A DNA stretch of 64,000 bases from Chitinimonas sp. BJYL2 (lineage in GTDB: Bacteria > Pseudomonadota > Gammaproteobacteria > Burkholderiales > Chitinimonadaceae): positions 1 through 64,000 of the forward strand of contig NZ_JANZKW010000005.1 in assembly GCF_027257935.1 (NCBI RefSeq). The letters are read 5' to 3'. The notes below the pieces were generated by a model, which was given only the letters and a program-made list of their open reading frames with translations, was not told where the DNA came from and ran no database searches. This document shows positions 17,770 to 25,992 of the stretch, one piece after another. The position numbers and the translations under genes are program-made. Every line of letters starts with the position of its first letter. Position 1 is the stretch's first letter.

Positions 17770-18428
17770 GGCGCCAGTATTCCCTTGTCGGTACGGCCAG
17801 TCGCCTCGGTGCTCTTGCCCGAACAGTCACCGAGACACACTTCAATCAACTTGCGGCTGCGGACGAATCGCCCATCCTTGATGGCCGGGGACCAGCGCGC
17901 CGCCATGAAAACATCACGGGCTATATCATCGTAGTAAGCCGCAGGCTCGGCATGAAGAATATCGACATGATCAGTGAGACCAAATTCGTCGATGAAGACT
18001 TCAAGGGTAATGAGGCCGGGCCCGCTGAGTCCATCCGGCAAGGGCGGCAGGAGGACTTCATGCATGGGTTCTGCGCGTACATCCAGCGCCTCGACCGGAT
18101 ACCAGTCCAGATCGACTCGGCTATCAAAAATGCTGTACAGCGCTGGAAGGTCATAGGGCGACCCGAATCCCGGATCCAGGAAGGTCTGGCCGGTTTCATC
18201 ACGCTCATCCGCCACACGTAGCGGCATATCGGCCGTCTGCTGCCTCAGTGGAGTGGCCGGGGGAGCAGCCTTAAGCGGTCCGGTCAAGCTGACCGACAGC
18301 TCGTCGGCGGGAAGGCTTGCGCGGCTCGGCAGTACATTGACGGGCCGAGCCAGAAGCAGCAGCGCCGAGGCGATCAGCCCATGCAATAACGTCGAGCCCA
18401 GAACGGCATAAACGAAGCGCCTGCGCAT
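17766..18428 (-). CDS. Membrane-anchored TonB-C-like protein (220 aa)
   Basis: Function not recognised with certainty. A single N-terminal membrane segment follows a basic start (MRRRFVYAVLGSTLLHGLIASALLLLARP), as in TonB. A low-complexity linker (PLKAAPPATPLRQQ) leads to a C-terminal domain (about 140-205, LITLEVFIDEFGLTDHVDIL...FMAARWSPAIKDGRFVRSRKLIEV) that has the strand-helix-strand rhythm of a TonB C-terminal domain. No ExbB/ExbD genes are nearby. The ATG at 18428 has GGAGG 7 bases upstream, better than the longer frame. It is translationally coupled to the solute-binding protein downstream. Confidence 0.65.
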   Translation of the reverse strand: MRRRFVYAVLGSTLLHGLIASALLLLARPVNVLPSRASLPADELSVSLTGPLKAAPPATPLRQQTADMPLRVADERDETGQTFLDPGFGSPYDLPALYSIFDSRVDLDWYPVEALDVRAEPMHEVLLPPLPDGLSGPGLITLEVFIDEFGLTDHVDILHAEPAAYYDDIARDVFMAARWSPAIKDGRFVRSRKLIEVCLGDCSGKSTEATGRTDKGILAP

Positions 18429-18506
18429 TGCCTTGCCTCCACAGACCGGCACCGCCATGCCAGGCGTTGCCGCCTGGCTCCCGGCCTCCCACCCTTGCAG
18501 CAAGGG

Positions 18507-19235
18507 CTACTTCTTGTTCAGATGGGCTTCGAATGCTGGCGCAGCAATGGCACCAGACACCATCTCACCACTCTCGAAAACCAGCGCCGGCGTGCCGTTG
18601 ATGCCATAGCGCTCGGCCATGGCGACAATGTCGTTGACCGGGTTGGCGCACTTGCCATCACCCTGCGGCAAACGGCCCTCAAGCATCCAGGCATTCCATG
18701 CGGCCAGTTTGTCCGGCGCGCACCAGATCAGCGCGGACTTGCGTGCAGCGTCCGGGTGCAGGGAGGCAAGTGGCAACATGAAGGTATAGACCGTCACATT
18801 GTCGAGCTTGCTGATGGTGTCGGTTTCAAGGCGCTTGCAGAAAGGGCAGTCCGGATCGGAGAACACGGCCACCTTGCGGCTGCCATTGCCCTTCACCAGC
18901 TTGATCGCCTTATCGAGCGGCAGGGTTTTGAAATCGACCTTGGAAAGCTCGCGAATCCGCGCTTCGGTCAGGCTCTGGCGTGCTGCCACATCGACAAGGT
19001 CACCCACCACGATGTAGTCACCCTTGGGGTCGCTGTACACCACCTGGCGGCCGGCAAACACCACTTCATACAGGCCCTTGATCGGGGTGGCACGCACGCT
19101 CTCGATCGTGCGCTCGGGGAACTTCTTCTGGAGCGCGTCCTTGGTGGCCTTGTTGTTATCACTCGCTGCGTTGACACACGCAGCCAGCATCAAGGCAATG
19201 GACATCAGGGACAGGCGTTTGGGGAGGGACATCAT
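18507..19235 (-). CDS. dsbC: Thiol:disulfide interchange protein DsbC (242 aa)
   Basis: Periplasmic disulfide isomerase. The N-terminal dimerisation domain (about 30-95, ALQKKFPERTIESVRATPIKGLYEVVFAGRQVVYSDPKGDYIVVGDLVD) is followed by a thioredoxin fold with active site CPFC (DPDCPFCKRLE, about residue 125) and the cis-Pro loop GINGTPALVFESG. The signal sequence MMSLPKRLSLMSIALMLAACVNAASD contains LAAC, which resembles a lipobox, so it may be a lipoprotein rather than a free protein. Located behind the ubiquinone hydroxylase genes on the same strand. Confidence 0.92.
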   Translation of the reverse strand: MMSLPKRLSLMSIALMLAACVNAASDNNKATKDALQKKFPERTIESVRATPIKGLYEVVFAGRQVVYSDPKGDYIVVGDLVDVAARQSLTEARIRELSKVDFKTLPLDKAIKLVKGNGSRKVAVFSDPDCPFCKRLETDTISKLDNVTVYTFMLPLASLHPDAARKSALIWCAPDKLAAWNAWMLEGRLPQGDGKCANPVNDIVAMAERYGINGTPALVFESGEMVSGAIAAPAFEAHLNKK

Positions 19236-19268
19236 GGGCGGGGTTTCCGGTTGAGTAACGGCAAAGAA

Positions 19269-20420
19269 TCAGGAAATGGCCTGCCGCATCAGCGCGCGCT
19301 TCAGCGGTCCGGCCCGGTTGGTGAGGCTCATGCCCAGATTGCGCACCGGCGCAAGCAGGGTATGTTGATGCGAAAACAAGGCGTGTAAACCATCACAGAG
19401 GGTCTGCATGGTCAGCACGGGTTCGGCGCGATGGCGGGCATAACGGGACAGCAGCATGGCATCGCCAGGATCACGGGAAGGTGACGCCAACAGTAGCTCG
19501 GCGAGCTTGGCGGCATCGCCGAAACCGAGATTCACGCCCTGCCCTGCCAAGGGATGCACCGTATGGGCGGCATCACCCACCAGTGCCAGCCGCGGGCCGA
19601 TCATGCTGCGGGCGCGACCCAGGCTCAAGGGGAACGCAGCCGCGGGCGTCAGCGGCGTGAACCTGCCCCATGCCTGCCCCCCCGCAGCAGCAACCATGTT
19701 GGCCAATGCCTCCGGCGCCATGTCCAGGAGTTCGGCAGCATGCGATGGCGTGGTTGACCACACCATCGACACGCGATTTCCCGGCAAGGGGAGCCAAGCC
19801 AGAATACCGTCATCACGGAACCACTGGCGAGCCACACCCAGATGTGGCCGCTCACAGTGAAAATTGGCAACAACACCCGATTGACCATAAGGCTTGCGGT
19901 CAAACCCGATGCCTGTCTGCGTACGCAACCACGACTGGGCACCATCGGCACCGATCAGCAAGGCCGCTTGCACCGCTTTGCCCTCTTCGAACACCAATTC
20001 GGCGCAGGGTTCCATCCAGTTGATACGCTGCAGGGCGGCCGGCGCAAAGCAGCTGACCCGTCCCTGCAGCGCGGTCCACAGCGTCGCCTGCATCAGCCGG
20101 TTCTCGACCGTGGCCGCAAGGCAATCGCGACCCAGCTCCAGAGCATCAAAACGCAGCACCCCGCCAGCATCACCGCGCACGTCCATCTCGCGGATCTGCC
20201 CGGCACGCGCCATGGGCCAAGCACCGAGACGCTGCAGGAAAGCGAGGCTGGCGGGGCTGACTGCGTAGATACGGTTATCCCAGTCATCGTCAGCCAGCGA
20301 AGCAAGCGGTGGTGCGGCGCGATCAATCAGTGCCACCCGCCAGTGATCTGCCAGCGCCAGGGCAAGGCTGGCACCGACCGGGCCTGCGCCCACAATCGCG
20401 ATATCGAAACGTTCCATCAT
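19269..20420 (-). CDS. UbiH/UbiF/VisC-family FAD-dependent hydroxylase (383 aa)
   Basis: Flavoprotein mono-oxygenase hydroxylating the aromatic ring of a ubiquinone precursor. The dinucleotide-binding motif GAGPVGASLALAL is near residue 11, a GADGAQSWLR segment is in the middle, and the signature GDAAHTVHPLAGQGVNLGFGDAAKLAELL is near residue 285. Which ring position it acts on (UbiI, UbiF or UbiM class) cannot be decided from the motif alone. The start overlaps the stop of ubiH, so it is co-translated with it. Confidence 0.88.
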   Translation of the reverse strand: MMERFDIAIVGAGPVGASLALALADHWRVALIDRAAPPLASLADDDWDNRIYAVSPASLAFLQRLGAWPMARAGQIREMDVRGDAGGVLRFDALELGRDCLAATVENRLMQATLWTALQGRVSCFAPAALQRINWMEPCAELVFEEGKAVQAALLIGADGAQSWLRTQTGIGFDRKPYGQSGVVANFHCERPHLGVARQWFRDDGILAWLPLPGNRVSMVWSTTPSHAAELLDMAPEALANMVAAAGGQAWGRFTPLTPAAAFPLSLGRARSMIGPRLALVGDAAHTVHPLAGQGVNLGFGDAAKLAELLLASPSRDPGDAMLLSRYARHRAEPVLTMQTLCDGLHALFSHQHTLLAPVRNLGMSLTNRAGPLKRALMRQAIS

Positions 20421-21583
20421 GGGGTCCCGAACACCATACGCGCAGCGAATTCGCGGCGCAGCGGTGGCAGGTTGTCGAGCGCCAGAAAACCGGCCAGCTT
20501 GAGACGACGCAAGGGTTTGAGATCCAGCTCGAACAGGCGGATCAGGCTATCGGTAAAGCCTACCGTCGCCCAGCTGTCGCGTTGGCGCAGGCTGGCGTAG
20601 CGGGACAGCATCGCGTCATCTCCCAAAGCATTGGGCGGCGTGGCGCTGATCACACCGGCAAGCGCACGCGCATCGCGCAGGCCCAGATTGAAACCCTGTC
20701 CGGCCACCGGGTGCAGCGTTTGTGCCGCGTTGCCTACCACCGCCACGCGGCGGGCAGAATGGGAAGCAGCCCACTTGAGCCGCAGCGGAAATGCCAGCCG
20801 GGGACTGACCGCCAGCAACTGGCCCGCACGGTCGCCGATGCGCTCAGCCAGTGCGTTCAGGAAGGTGGCGTCGTCCATGCCACGTACATCAAGGGGGTCA
20901 TGTTCGGGTCGCGTCCACACCACCGTGTAACCCTCGCCATGAGGCAGCAAGGCAATCGGGCCATCCTTGGCAAAGCGCTCGAAAGCCACGCCGGCCTGCA
21001 TCGGGCTGACCTGCAGCTCGGCCAGAATGGCGTGCTGGTGGTAATCGCGCTCGTGCTGCCGGATGCCGGCCTGGGCCAGCAGCGCGCCGCCATCCGCCAA
21101 GGTCAGCAGCCCGCTGGTTACCAGCACCTCCTCGCCTTCGTGTTGCAGGGTGATGGCCGCGTAGGCATCCAGCGTTTGCACCTGCGTCACGGTCGCCCCG
21201 GCCAGGTAGTGAATGGCAGGGTGCCGGTTGAGCTGTTCATGCACCGCACCTGCTAGCGCCGCATAGGGCATCACATGGCCCAGTGCGGGCAGATTCAGGT
21301 CGCCATTACGCAGCACAACGCGCCCGAAGGCTCCTTGCTGCGACACATGCACACGCTCGATGGCGGTTGCGGCCAAGGCCGGCCAGATACCCAGCCCGGT
21401 CAATACCTCAGCCGAGGCCTGCGAGATGGCCAAGGCACGCGGGTCCTTGCCGGGGTGCTGGCGTGCTTCGACCACGCCGATCTGCAAGCCATTGCCTGCG
21501 AGCATCAAGGCCAGTGCGCCGCCTACGGGACCGCCGCCAACAATCAGGCAATCCAGGTGAGCAGGGAGTGATGTGGCGCGCAT
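20417..21583 (-). CDS. ubiH: 2-octaprenyl-6-methoxyphenol hydroxylase UbiH (388 aa)
   Basis: FAD mono-oxygenase of ubiquinone synthesis. Seen: CLIVGGGPVGGALALMLAGNG near residue 12, the family segment RALAISQASAEVLTGLGIWPAL, GEGYTVVWTRPEHDP, and GNAAQTLHPVAGQGFNLGLRDARALAGVI. The latter with AQTLHP rather than AHTVHP is typical of UbiH. It lies between pepP (6-base gap) and a paralogous hydroxylase, the order known from many proteobacteria (pepP-ubiH-ubiI). Confidence 0.9.
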   Translation of the reverse strand: MRATSLPAHLDCLIVGGGPVGGALALMLAGNGLQIGVVEARQHPGKDPRALAISQASAEVLTGLGIWPALAATAIERVHVSQQGAFGRVVLRNGDLNLPALGHVMPYAALAGAVHEQLNRHPAIHYLAGATVTQVQTLDAYAAITLQHEGEEVLVTSGLLTLADGGALLAQAGIRQHERDYHQHAILAELQVSPMQAGVAFERFAKDGPIALLPHGEGYTVVWTRPEHDPLDVRGMDDATFLNALAERIGDRAGQLLAVSPRLAFPLRLKWAASHSARRVAVVGNAAQTLHPVAGQGFNLGLRDARALAGVISATPPNALGDDAMLSRYASLRQRDSWATVGFTDSLIRLFELDLKPLRRLKLAGFLALDNLPPLRREFAARMVFGTP

Positions 21584-21589
21584 GGGCGA

Positions 21590-22918
21590 TCAACCGACCG
21601 TCAAGGCCTCGATACCGGCAACGTCCTTGGGCACCAGTGCCGTCAGGTTCTCATGACCGTCAGCCGTCACCAGCAGGTCGTCCTCGATGCGCACACCGAT
21701 ATGCAGGAAATGCTCGGGCACCGCCACATAGTGCGCCGGCGAGTCTGCCAGCAACGGGCGGAAGTACAGGCCCGGCTCCACGGTCAGCACCATGCCGGCT
21801 TCGAGCTTGCGCGACACGCCATCGATCTTGTATTCGCCGGCGTCGTGCACATCCAGCCCCAGCCAGTGGCCGGTGCCGTGCATATAGAACTGCTTGTAGG
21901 CTTCGCGCTCGATCAGGCCATCGACCTCGCCCTTGAGGATGTCGAGATCCACCAGGCCCTGGGTCAGCACCCGCACGGCGGCATCGTGATAGCCGATCCG
22001 CACTTCACCGGCGCGCACCTTGTCGAAACTGGCGTGCATACTGGCCAGCACCAGCTCGTAGATATCCTTCTGCGGGCCACTGAAACGGCCACCCACCGGG
22101 AACGTGCGGGTGATATCGGCCGCATAGCCATGCAGCTCGCAACCTGCATCGATCAGCAGCAGATCGCCTGCCTGCATTTGCCGGTTGTTCTCGTGATAGT
22201 GCAGGCAGGTCGCGTTGGCGCCGCTGGCAACAATGGAGCCATAAGCCGGTGAGCGAGAACCGGACTTGGTGAAGTGGTAATGGAGCTCGGCTTCGACTTC
22301 ATACTCGAACTGGCCAGGGCGCGCCAGACGCATGGCACGGATATGGGCCTCGGCCGAAATACGGCCAGCTTCGCGCATGGAGGCCTTTTCGGCATCGTCC
22401 TTGATCAGGCGCAGCTCGCCGATTGCGTGGCGTACATCCACAAACTCGATGGGTGCGGGCTTGCCGGTGCGGGCGCGCTGTTTGACCTGCTCGATCACAC
22501 CCTGGATGCGCCGGTCCCAGCGCTCGTCAAAACCGATGGGATAGTAAAGCCTGGGCTGGCCGGCGATCAGCTCCACCAGCTTGCTATCGAGCTGATCGAT
22601 GGCATACGCCTCGTCAAAGCCGAACTGTTCACGGGCCGCATCGGGACCGTAAAGGAAACCTTCCCAGATTTCGCGTAGTTCGTTCTTGGGCTGGCAGAAC
22701 AGGATGGACTTGGGCGCATCGCCCAGTACCTGGACCAGCACGGCCTCGGGCTCATGAAAACCGGTCAGGTAGAAGAAATCGCTGTCGAAACGGAAGGCGT
22801 AATCGCTATCGGCGTTACGGCTCTTGACCCGCGCGGTCGGCAGGATCACGAGGCCGGCAGGCAGGCGCTGGTTGAGCGCGGCGCGGCGGGCAGCGTGGTG
22901 ATGAGCTTGGGAAGACAT
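21590..22918 (-). CDS. pepP: Xaa-Pro aminopeptidase PepP (442 aa)
   Basis: Metallo-aminopeptidase of the M24 pita-bread fold that removes an N-terminal residue before proline. The N-terminal AMP_N domain (SDYAFRFDSDFFYLTGFHEPEAVL) is followed by the catalytic domain with metal ligands in LLIDAGCELHGYAADITRTFPV, HGTGHWLGLDVHDAG, GMVLTVEPGLYF and GVRIEDDLLVT. Length is that of E. coli PepP. First gene of the pepP-ubiH-hydroxylase-dsbC run. Confidence 0.95.
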   Translation of the reverse strand: MSSQAHHHAARRAALNQRLPAGLVILPTARVKSRNADSDYAFRFDSDFFYLTGFHEPEAVLVQVLGDAPKSILFCQPKNELREIWEGFLYGPDAAREQFGFDEAYAIDQLDSKLVELIAGQPRLYYPIGFDERWDRRIQGVIEQVKQRARTGKPAPIEFVDVRHAIGELRLIKDDAEKASMREAGRISAEAHIRAMRLARPGQFEYEVEAELHYHFTKSGSRSPAYGSIVASGANATCLHYHENNRQMQAGDLLLIDAGCELHGYAADITRTFPVGGRFSGPQKDIYELVLASMHASFDKVRAGEVRIGYHDAAVRVLTQGLVDLDILKGEVDGLIEREAYKQFYMHGTGHWLGLDVHDAGEYKIDGVSRKLEAGMVLTVEPGLYFRPLLADSPAHYVAVPEHFLHIGVRIEDDLLVTADGHENLTALVPKDVAGIEALTVG

Positions 22919-23060
22919 GTTCAGGCATCCGGGTGATTCGGCCGGAGAAGTCGCAGCCGCACCGCGCGATTATAGCTGCAAGCCCCGTTGCGCCTGCGTG
23001 CCGTATACACACGCATGCGACGGACGCCGCTTCAAGGCCGATGGTTGGTTACCCGCACGC

Positions 23061-23996
23061 TCAGATGGCGAAACGGAAGCACTGATGGATCTTGCGATTA
23101 CGGAAGTCCTCGGGCACCGACACCGCACTGATGTCCTTGCACATGGGCACCAGCGACTCATCAAGCGTGAATCCGCGGAAATTATTCGAGAAATACAGCA
23201 CCCCACCAGGCATCAACAGCTTGAGGCAGCTTTGCACCAGCTTCACATGATCGCGCTGCACATCGAGGATATCGAGCATCTTGGCCGAGTTCGAGAAGCT
23301 CGGCGGGTCCATCACGACCAGATCGAACAGCTCGCCCTGGTCGATGGCGGTTTCGAGATAGCGGAACACATCGGCGCGCACCAGCGTGTGGCGCTGCATA
23401 TCCAGCCCGTTGAGCTCGAAGTTACGCCGCGACCAATCCTGATAGGTGTTCGACAGGTCCACCGTCACCGAGCTGCTGGCACCGCCCGTGGCGGCATAGA
23501 CCGTAAAGCTGCCCGTATACGCAAACAGATTCAGGAAACGCTTGCCGGCCGCCTCGTCACCCACGCGTTTGCGGGTGGGGCGGTGATCGAGAAACAGCCC
23601 CGTATCGAGGTATTCGTCCAGGTTCACCCAGAAGCGCCGGCCCTGCTCGCTGACGACAAAATCCTCGCCCTTGGCCCCGGTGTGGCTGTACTGGAAATCA
23701 CCGCTCTGGCGGCGGCGTAGTTTGAAGGCGATGGCGCTATCGGCAATGCCCAGCACCTCGGCCACCACCGCACGGACTTCCGCCACCCAAGCTGCGTGCT
23801 CGGCGTCGGTCTGCTGCCAGCCCGTATCGTATTCGGCAATGTGCGCACGCTGACCATATACATCGACCATCACCGGGAACTGCGGCACATCCCGGTCGTA
23901 AATGCGATACGCCTGGGTGTCGACACGTTTGGCCCACTTGGCAAAGTGCTTGGCACTCTTGGCCAGCCGGTTACGGAAATCATCGCGTGCAGACAT
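23061..23996 (-). CDS. RlmK-like class I SAM-dependent methyltransferase (311 aa)
   Basis: Corresponds to the C-terminal half (RlmK part) of the fused E. coli RlmL, which methylates 23S rRNA guanine 2069. Conserved blocks: WAKRVDTQAYRIYDRDVPQFPV, FWVNLDEYLDTGLFLDHR, the SAM-binding segment FLNLFAYTGSFTVYAATGGA, and the catalytic-loop motif DPPSFSNS with FDLVVMD before it. The RlmL half is absent here, so this is the split form. It follows coaD by 6 bases on the same strand. Alternative: a related RlmI-type m5C enzyme, but the PUA domain is missing. Confidence 0.82.
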   Translation of the reverse strand: MSARDDFRNRLAKSAKHFAKWAKRVDTQAYRIYDRDVPQFPVMVDVYGQRAHIAEYDTGWQQTDAEHAAWVAEVRAVVAEVLGIADSAIAFKLRRRQSGDFQYSHTGAKGEDFVVSEQGRRFWVNLDEYLDTGLFLDHRPTRKRVGDEAAGKRFLNLFAYTGSFTVYAATGGASSSVTVDLSNTYQDWSRRNFELNGLDMQRHTLVRADVFRYLETAIDQGELFDLVVMDPPSFSNSAKMLDILDVQRDHVKLVQSCLKLLMPGGVLYFSNNFRGFTLDESLVPMCKDISAVSVPEDFRNRKIHQCFRFAI

Positions 23997-24002
23997 GGAT
24001 GA

Positions 24003-24497
24003 TCAAACCCGGTTGCCCATATCCAGAAAACGCCGACGCACCGGCTCGGGGACGTACTGCTTGAGCACCTCTTCCCAGCCCTCGGGGCCGATCAGTCCCT
24101 TGATCATGGTGGAACTCACCTCCGCAATCGAACGCGGCGGCATCAGGAAAATGGTGGTCACTTCGCGCACCAGATCGGAATTGATATAGCGCATGGTGCG
24201 CTCGAACTCGTAATCGCTGGGATTGCGGATGCCGCGCAGGATGTAGTGCGCATCGACCGAGCGCGCGTAATTAACGAGGAACTGGTTCTCGAAGCTGGTG
24301 ACCTTGAGATCCGGCAAGTGCTGGGTCACCTCGCGCAGCATCTCGACGCGCTCCTCCACATTGAAGGTGGCGCGTTTGTCAGGATTGATACCAATCGCGA
24401 CGATCATTTCATCAAACAGCTCATAGCCGCGTTCAATCATCCACAAATGACCATTGGTCACGGGATCGAAGCTGCCGGCGTAGACCGCGCGTTTCAT
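24003..24497 (-). CDS. coaD: Phosphopantetheine adenylyltransferase CoaD (164 aa)
   Basis: Transfers AMP to 4'-phosphopantetheine, the penultimate step of coenzyme A synthesis. The nucleotidyltransferase motif [17 protein letters not shown] is at the N-terminus, with [15 protein letters not shown] and the ISSTMIK-like [10 protein letters not shown] near the C-terminus. Length fits the bacterial hexameric enzyme. It heads a two-gene unit with the RlmK-like methyltransferase, and is divergent from the binding-protein gene at 24790. Confidence 0.95.
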   Translation of the reverse strand: MKRAVYAGSFDPVTNGHLWMIERGYELFDEMIVAIGINPDKRATFNVEERVEMLREVTQHLPDLKVTSFENQFLVNYARSVDAHYILRGIRNPSDYEFERTMRYINSDLVREVTTIFLMPPRSIAEVSSTMIKGLIGPEGWEEVLKQYVPEPVRRRFLDMGNRV

Positions 24498-24789
24498 GAT
24501 GGGGCGTTCCTGAGCATGGGATGCCCGATTCTAGTGCAGCGCAGCAAAATGCGCCTGTTTCGCACGCAATTTCGATTTGCACGGCGAGCACGCCTGCAAC
24601 ACCAAGGTACTCGGTATAGCGCCATTTATCGGGCGTATCGGCAAATGAGCAACAGGTAATGGACTTGTAGTGGACTTGCGGTTGAAAGCCCCGAAGCCTC
24701 AGGGCACACTCAGCGTGAACGCAGGCATTGCCGTCCGGTGCCTGCCGCTTCTGAACACCTCTTGAAATAAAAATGACGGGGAGAACGTG
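24498..24789. other. Divergent intergenic region coaD / binding protein
   Basis: No gene seen. It holds two adjacent 11-base direct repeats (TGGACTTGTAG and TGGACTTGCGG, about 24661-24682). GGGGAG at 24778-24783 is the Shine-Dalgarno of the rightward gene. No clear -35/-10 pair was found for either direction. Confidence 0.4.
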
Positions 24790-25917
24790 ATGGGCAGACT
24801 CAACAAGGTCTGGCTCCTGGCGCTATGCATGGCCACCAGCCTGACGCACGCAGAAATCGTAATCGGTCAGAGCGCACCCTTGACGGGGCTCGCGGCCACC
24901 TACAGCCGTCACCTGAGCAACGGTGCCAAGGCTTATTTCAACTGGCTCAACAAACAGGGCGGCATCAACGGCGAGCAGGTCAAGTTCGTTGTTTACGACG
25001 ACGGCAACGAGTTTCCGCGCGTGCTGGCCAATACCACCAAGCTCATCAATCAGGACAAGGCCGTTGCCTTGATGGGCTACTTCAGTGCCGACGGCACCGC
25101 CTCCGTCATCAGCCGTCGCTGGCTTGATGGCGCCAGCATCCCGCTCGTGGGTGTGACCAGCTCCACCCGCAGCGTGCGCGAGCCCGGCTCCAAGTTCGTA
25201 TTCCATACCCGTGCAGGCCAGCGCGAAGAAGTCGCCAAGCTGATCTCGCAGATGAAACGCCTCGGCATCAACAAGATTGGCGTGTTCTATCAGGATGACC
25301 AGTTCGGTCAGGATGGTCTGGCCGCGGCCGAAGCCGAAGCCAAGTCAGCGGGCGTGAGCATTGCCGCACGTGCCAGCTACCCGGCCAATACCGTCAAGGT
25401 GGACACGGCAGCCAAGCGCATTGCCGACTCCAATGTCCCCGCCGTGCTGATGATCTCGATCACCAAGCCCACCGGTGCCTTCATCAAGGCATTGCGCGCG
25501 CAAGGCAGCGGCGCCAGCCTGTACCAGACCTCGACGGTGGACTTTGAGGAACTGGTCAAGGACGTGGGCGCCAAGGCCGTGCACGGTCTGGCCATCGCAC
25601 AGGTCTACCCTTATGTGTTCGACGACCAGAACAAGCTGATCAAGGAATTCCGTACCGTGCTCGCCAGCCACGCACCCGAAGCGACGCCGGCTGGTTATGC
25701 CGCGCTGGAAGGCTATATCACGGCCAAGCTGGTCAGCGATGCGATCGCAAAGGCCGGCAAAGGGGCAACCCGCGCCAAAGTCTATGCCATGCTCGAAAGC
25801 ATGAGCGATGCGGATATCGGCGGTGGTTACCGGGTTTCCTACAGCGGCACTGATCGCAGTGGGTCCAAGTTTGTGGACCTGACCATCGTGAACCAGCGTG
25901 GCGAGTTGTCCCGCTAA
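24790..25917 (+). CDS. LivJ-type periplasmic solute-binding protein (375 aa)
   Basis: Type I periplasmic binding protein (branched-chain amino acid/amide family). Residues 1-19 form a signal peptide (LNKVWLLALCMATSLTHA). The first lobe begins EIVIGQSAPLTGLAATYSRHLSNGAKAYFNWLNKQGGINGEQV, the classical family opening, followed by VALMGYFSADGTASV and the hinge region IGVFYQDDQFGQDGL. The liv permease and ATPase genes are absent from the neighbourhood, so it is an orphan that may feed a remote transporter or a sensor. The start at 24790 has GGGGAG 6 bases upstream. Confidence 0.88.
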   Translation: MGRLNKVWLLALCMATSLTHAEIVIGQSAPLTGLAATYSRHLSNGAKAYFNWLNKQGGINGEQVKFVVYDDGNEFPRVLANTTKLINQDKAVALMGYFSADGTASVISRRWLDGASIPLVGVTSSTRSVREPGSKFVFHTRAGQREEVAKLISQMKRLGINKIGVFYQDDQFGQDGLAAAEAEAKSAGVSIAARASYPANTVKVDTAAKRIADSNVPAVLMISITKPTGAFIKALRAQGSGASLYQTSTVDFEELVKDVGAKAVHGLAIAQVYPYVFDDQNKLIKEFRTVLASHAPEATPAGYAALEGYITAKLVSDAIAKAGKGATRAKVYAMLESMSDADIGGGYRVSYSGTDRSGSKFVDLTIVNQRGELSR

Positions 25918-25937
25918 GTGGGTTGCTGGCGTCACGC

Positions 25938-25968
25938 AACAAGGCCGCCCTCGGGCGGCCTTGTTTTT
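25938..25968. terminator. Bidirectional terminator after the binding protein
   Basis: Perfect 13-bp stem AACAAGGCCGCCC / GGGCGGCCTTGTT with a 2-base TC turn (realistically a slightly larger loop), followed by TTT. It lies between convergent genes. Confidence 0.9.
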
Positions 25969-25992
25969 GGGTATTACTCCCCGATCCGGCAA

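Noticed and set aside
24661-24682. Two adjacent 11-base direct repeats as an operator or start of a repeat array
   Set aside because: Only two imperfect copies, no spacer regularity and no further copies; too little to call a regulatory array or CRISPR.
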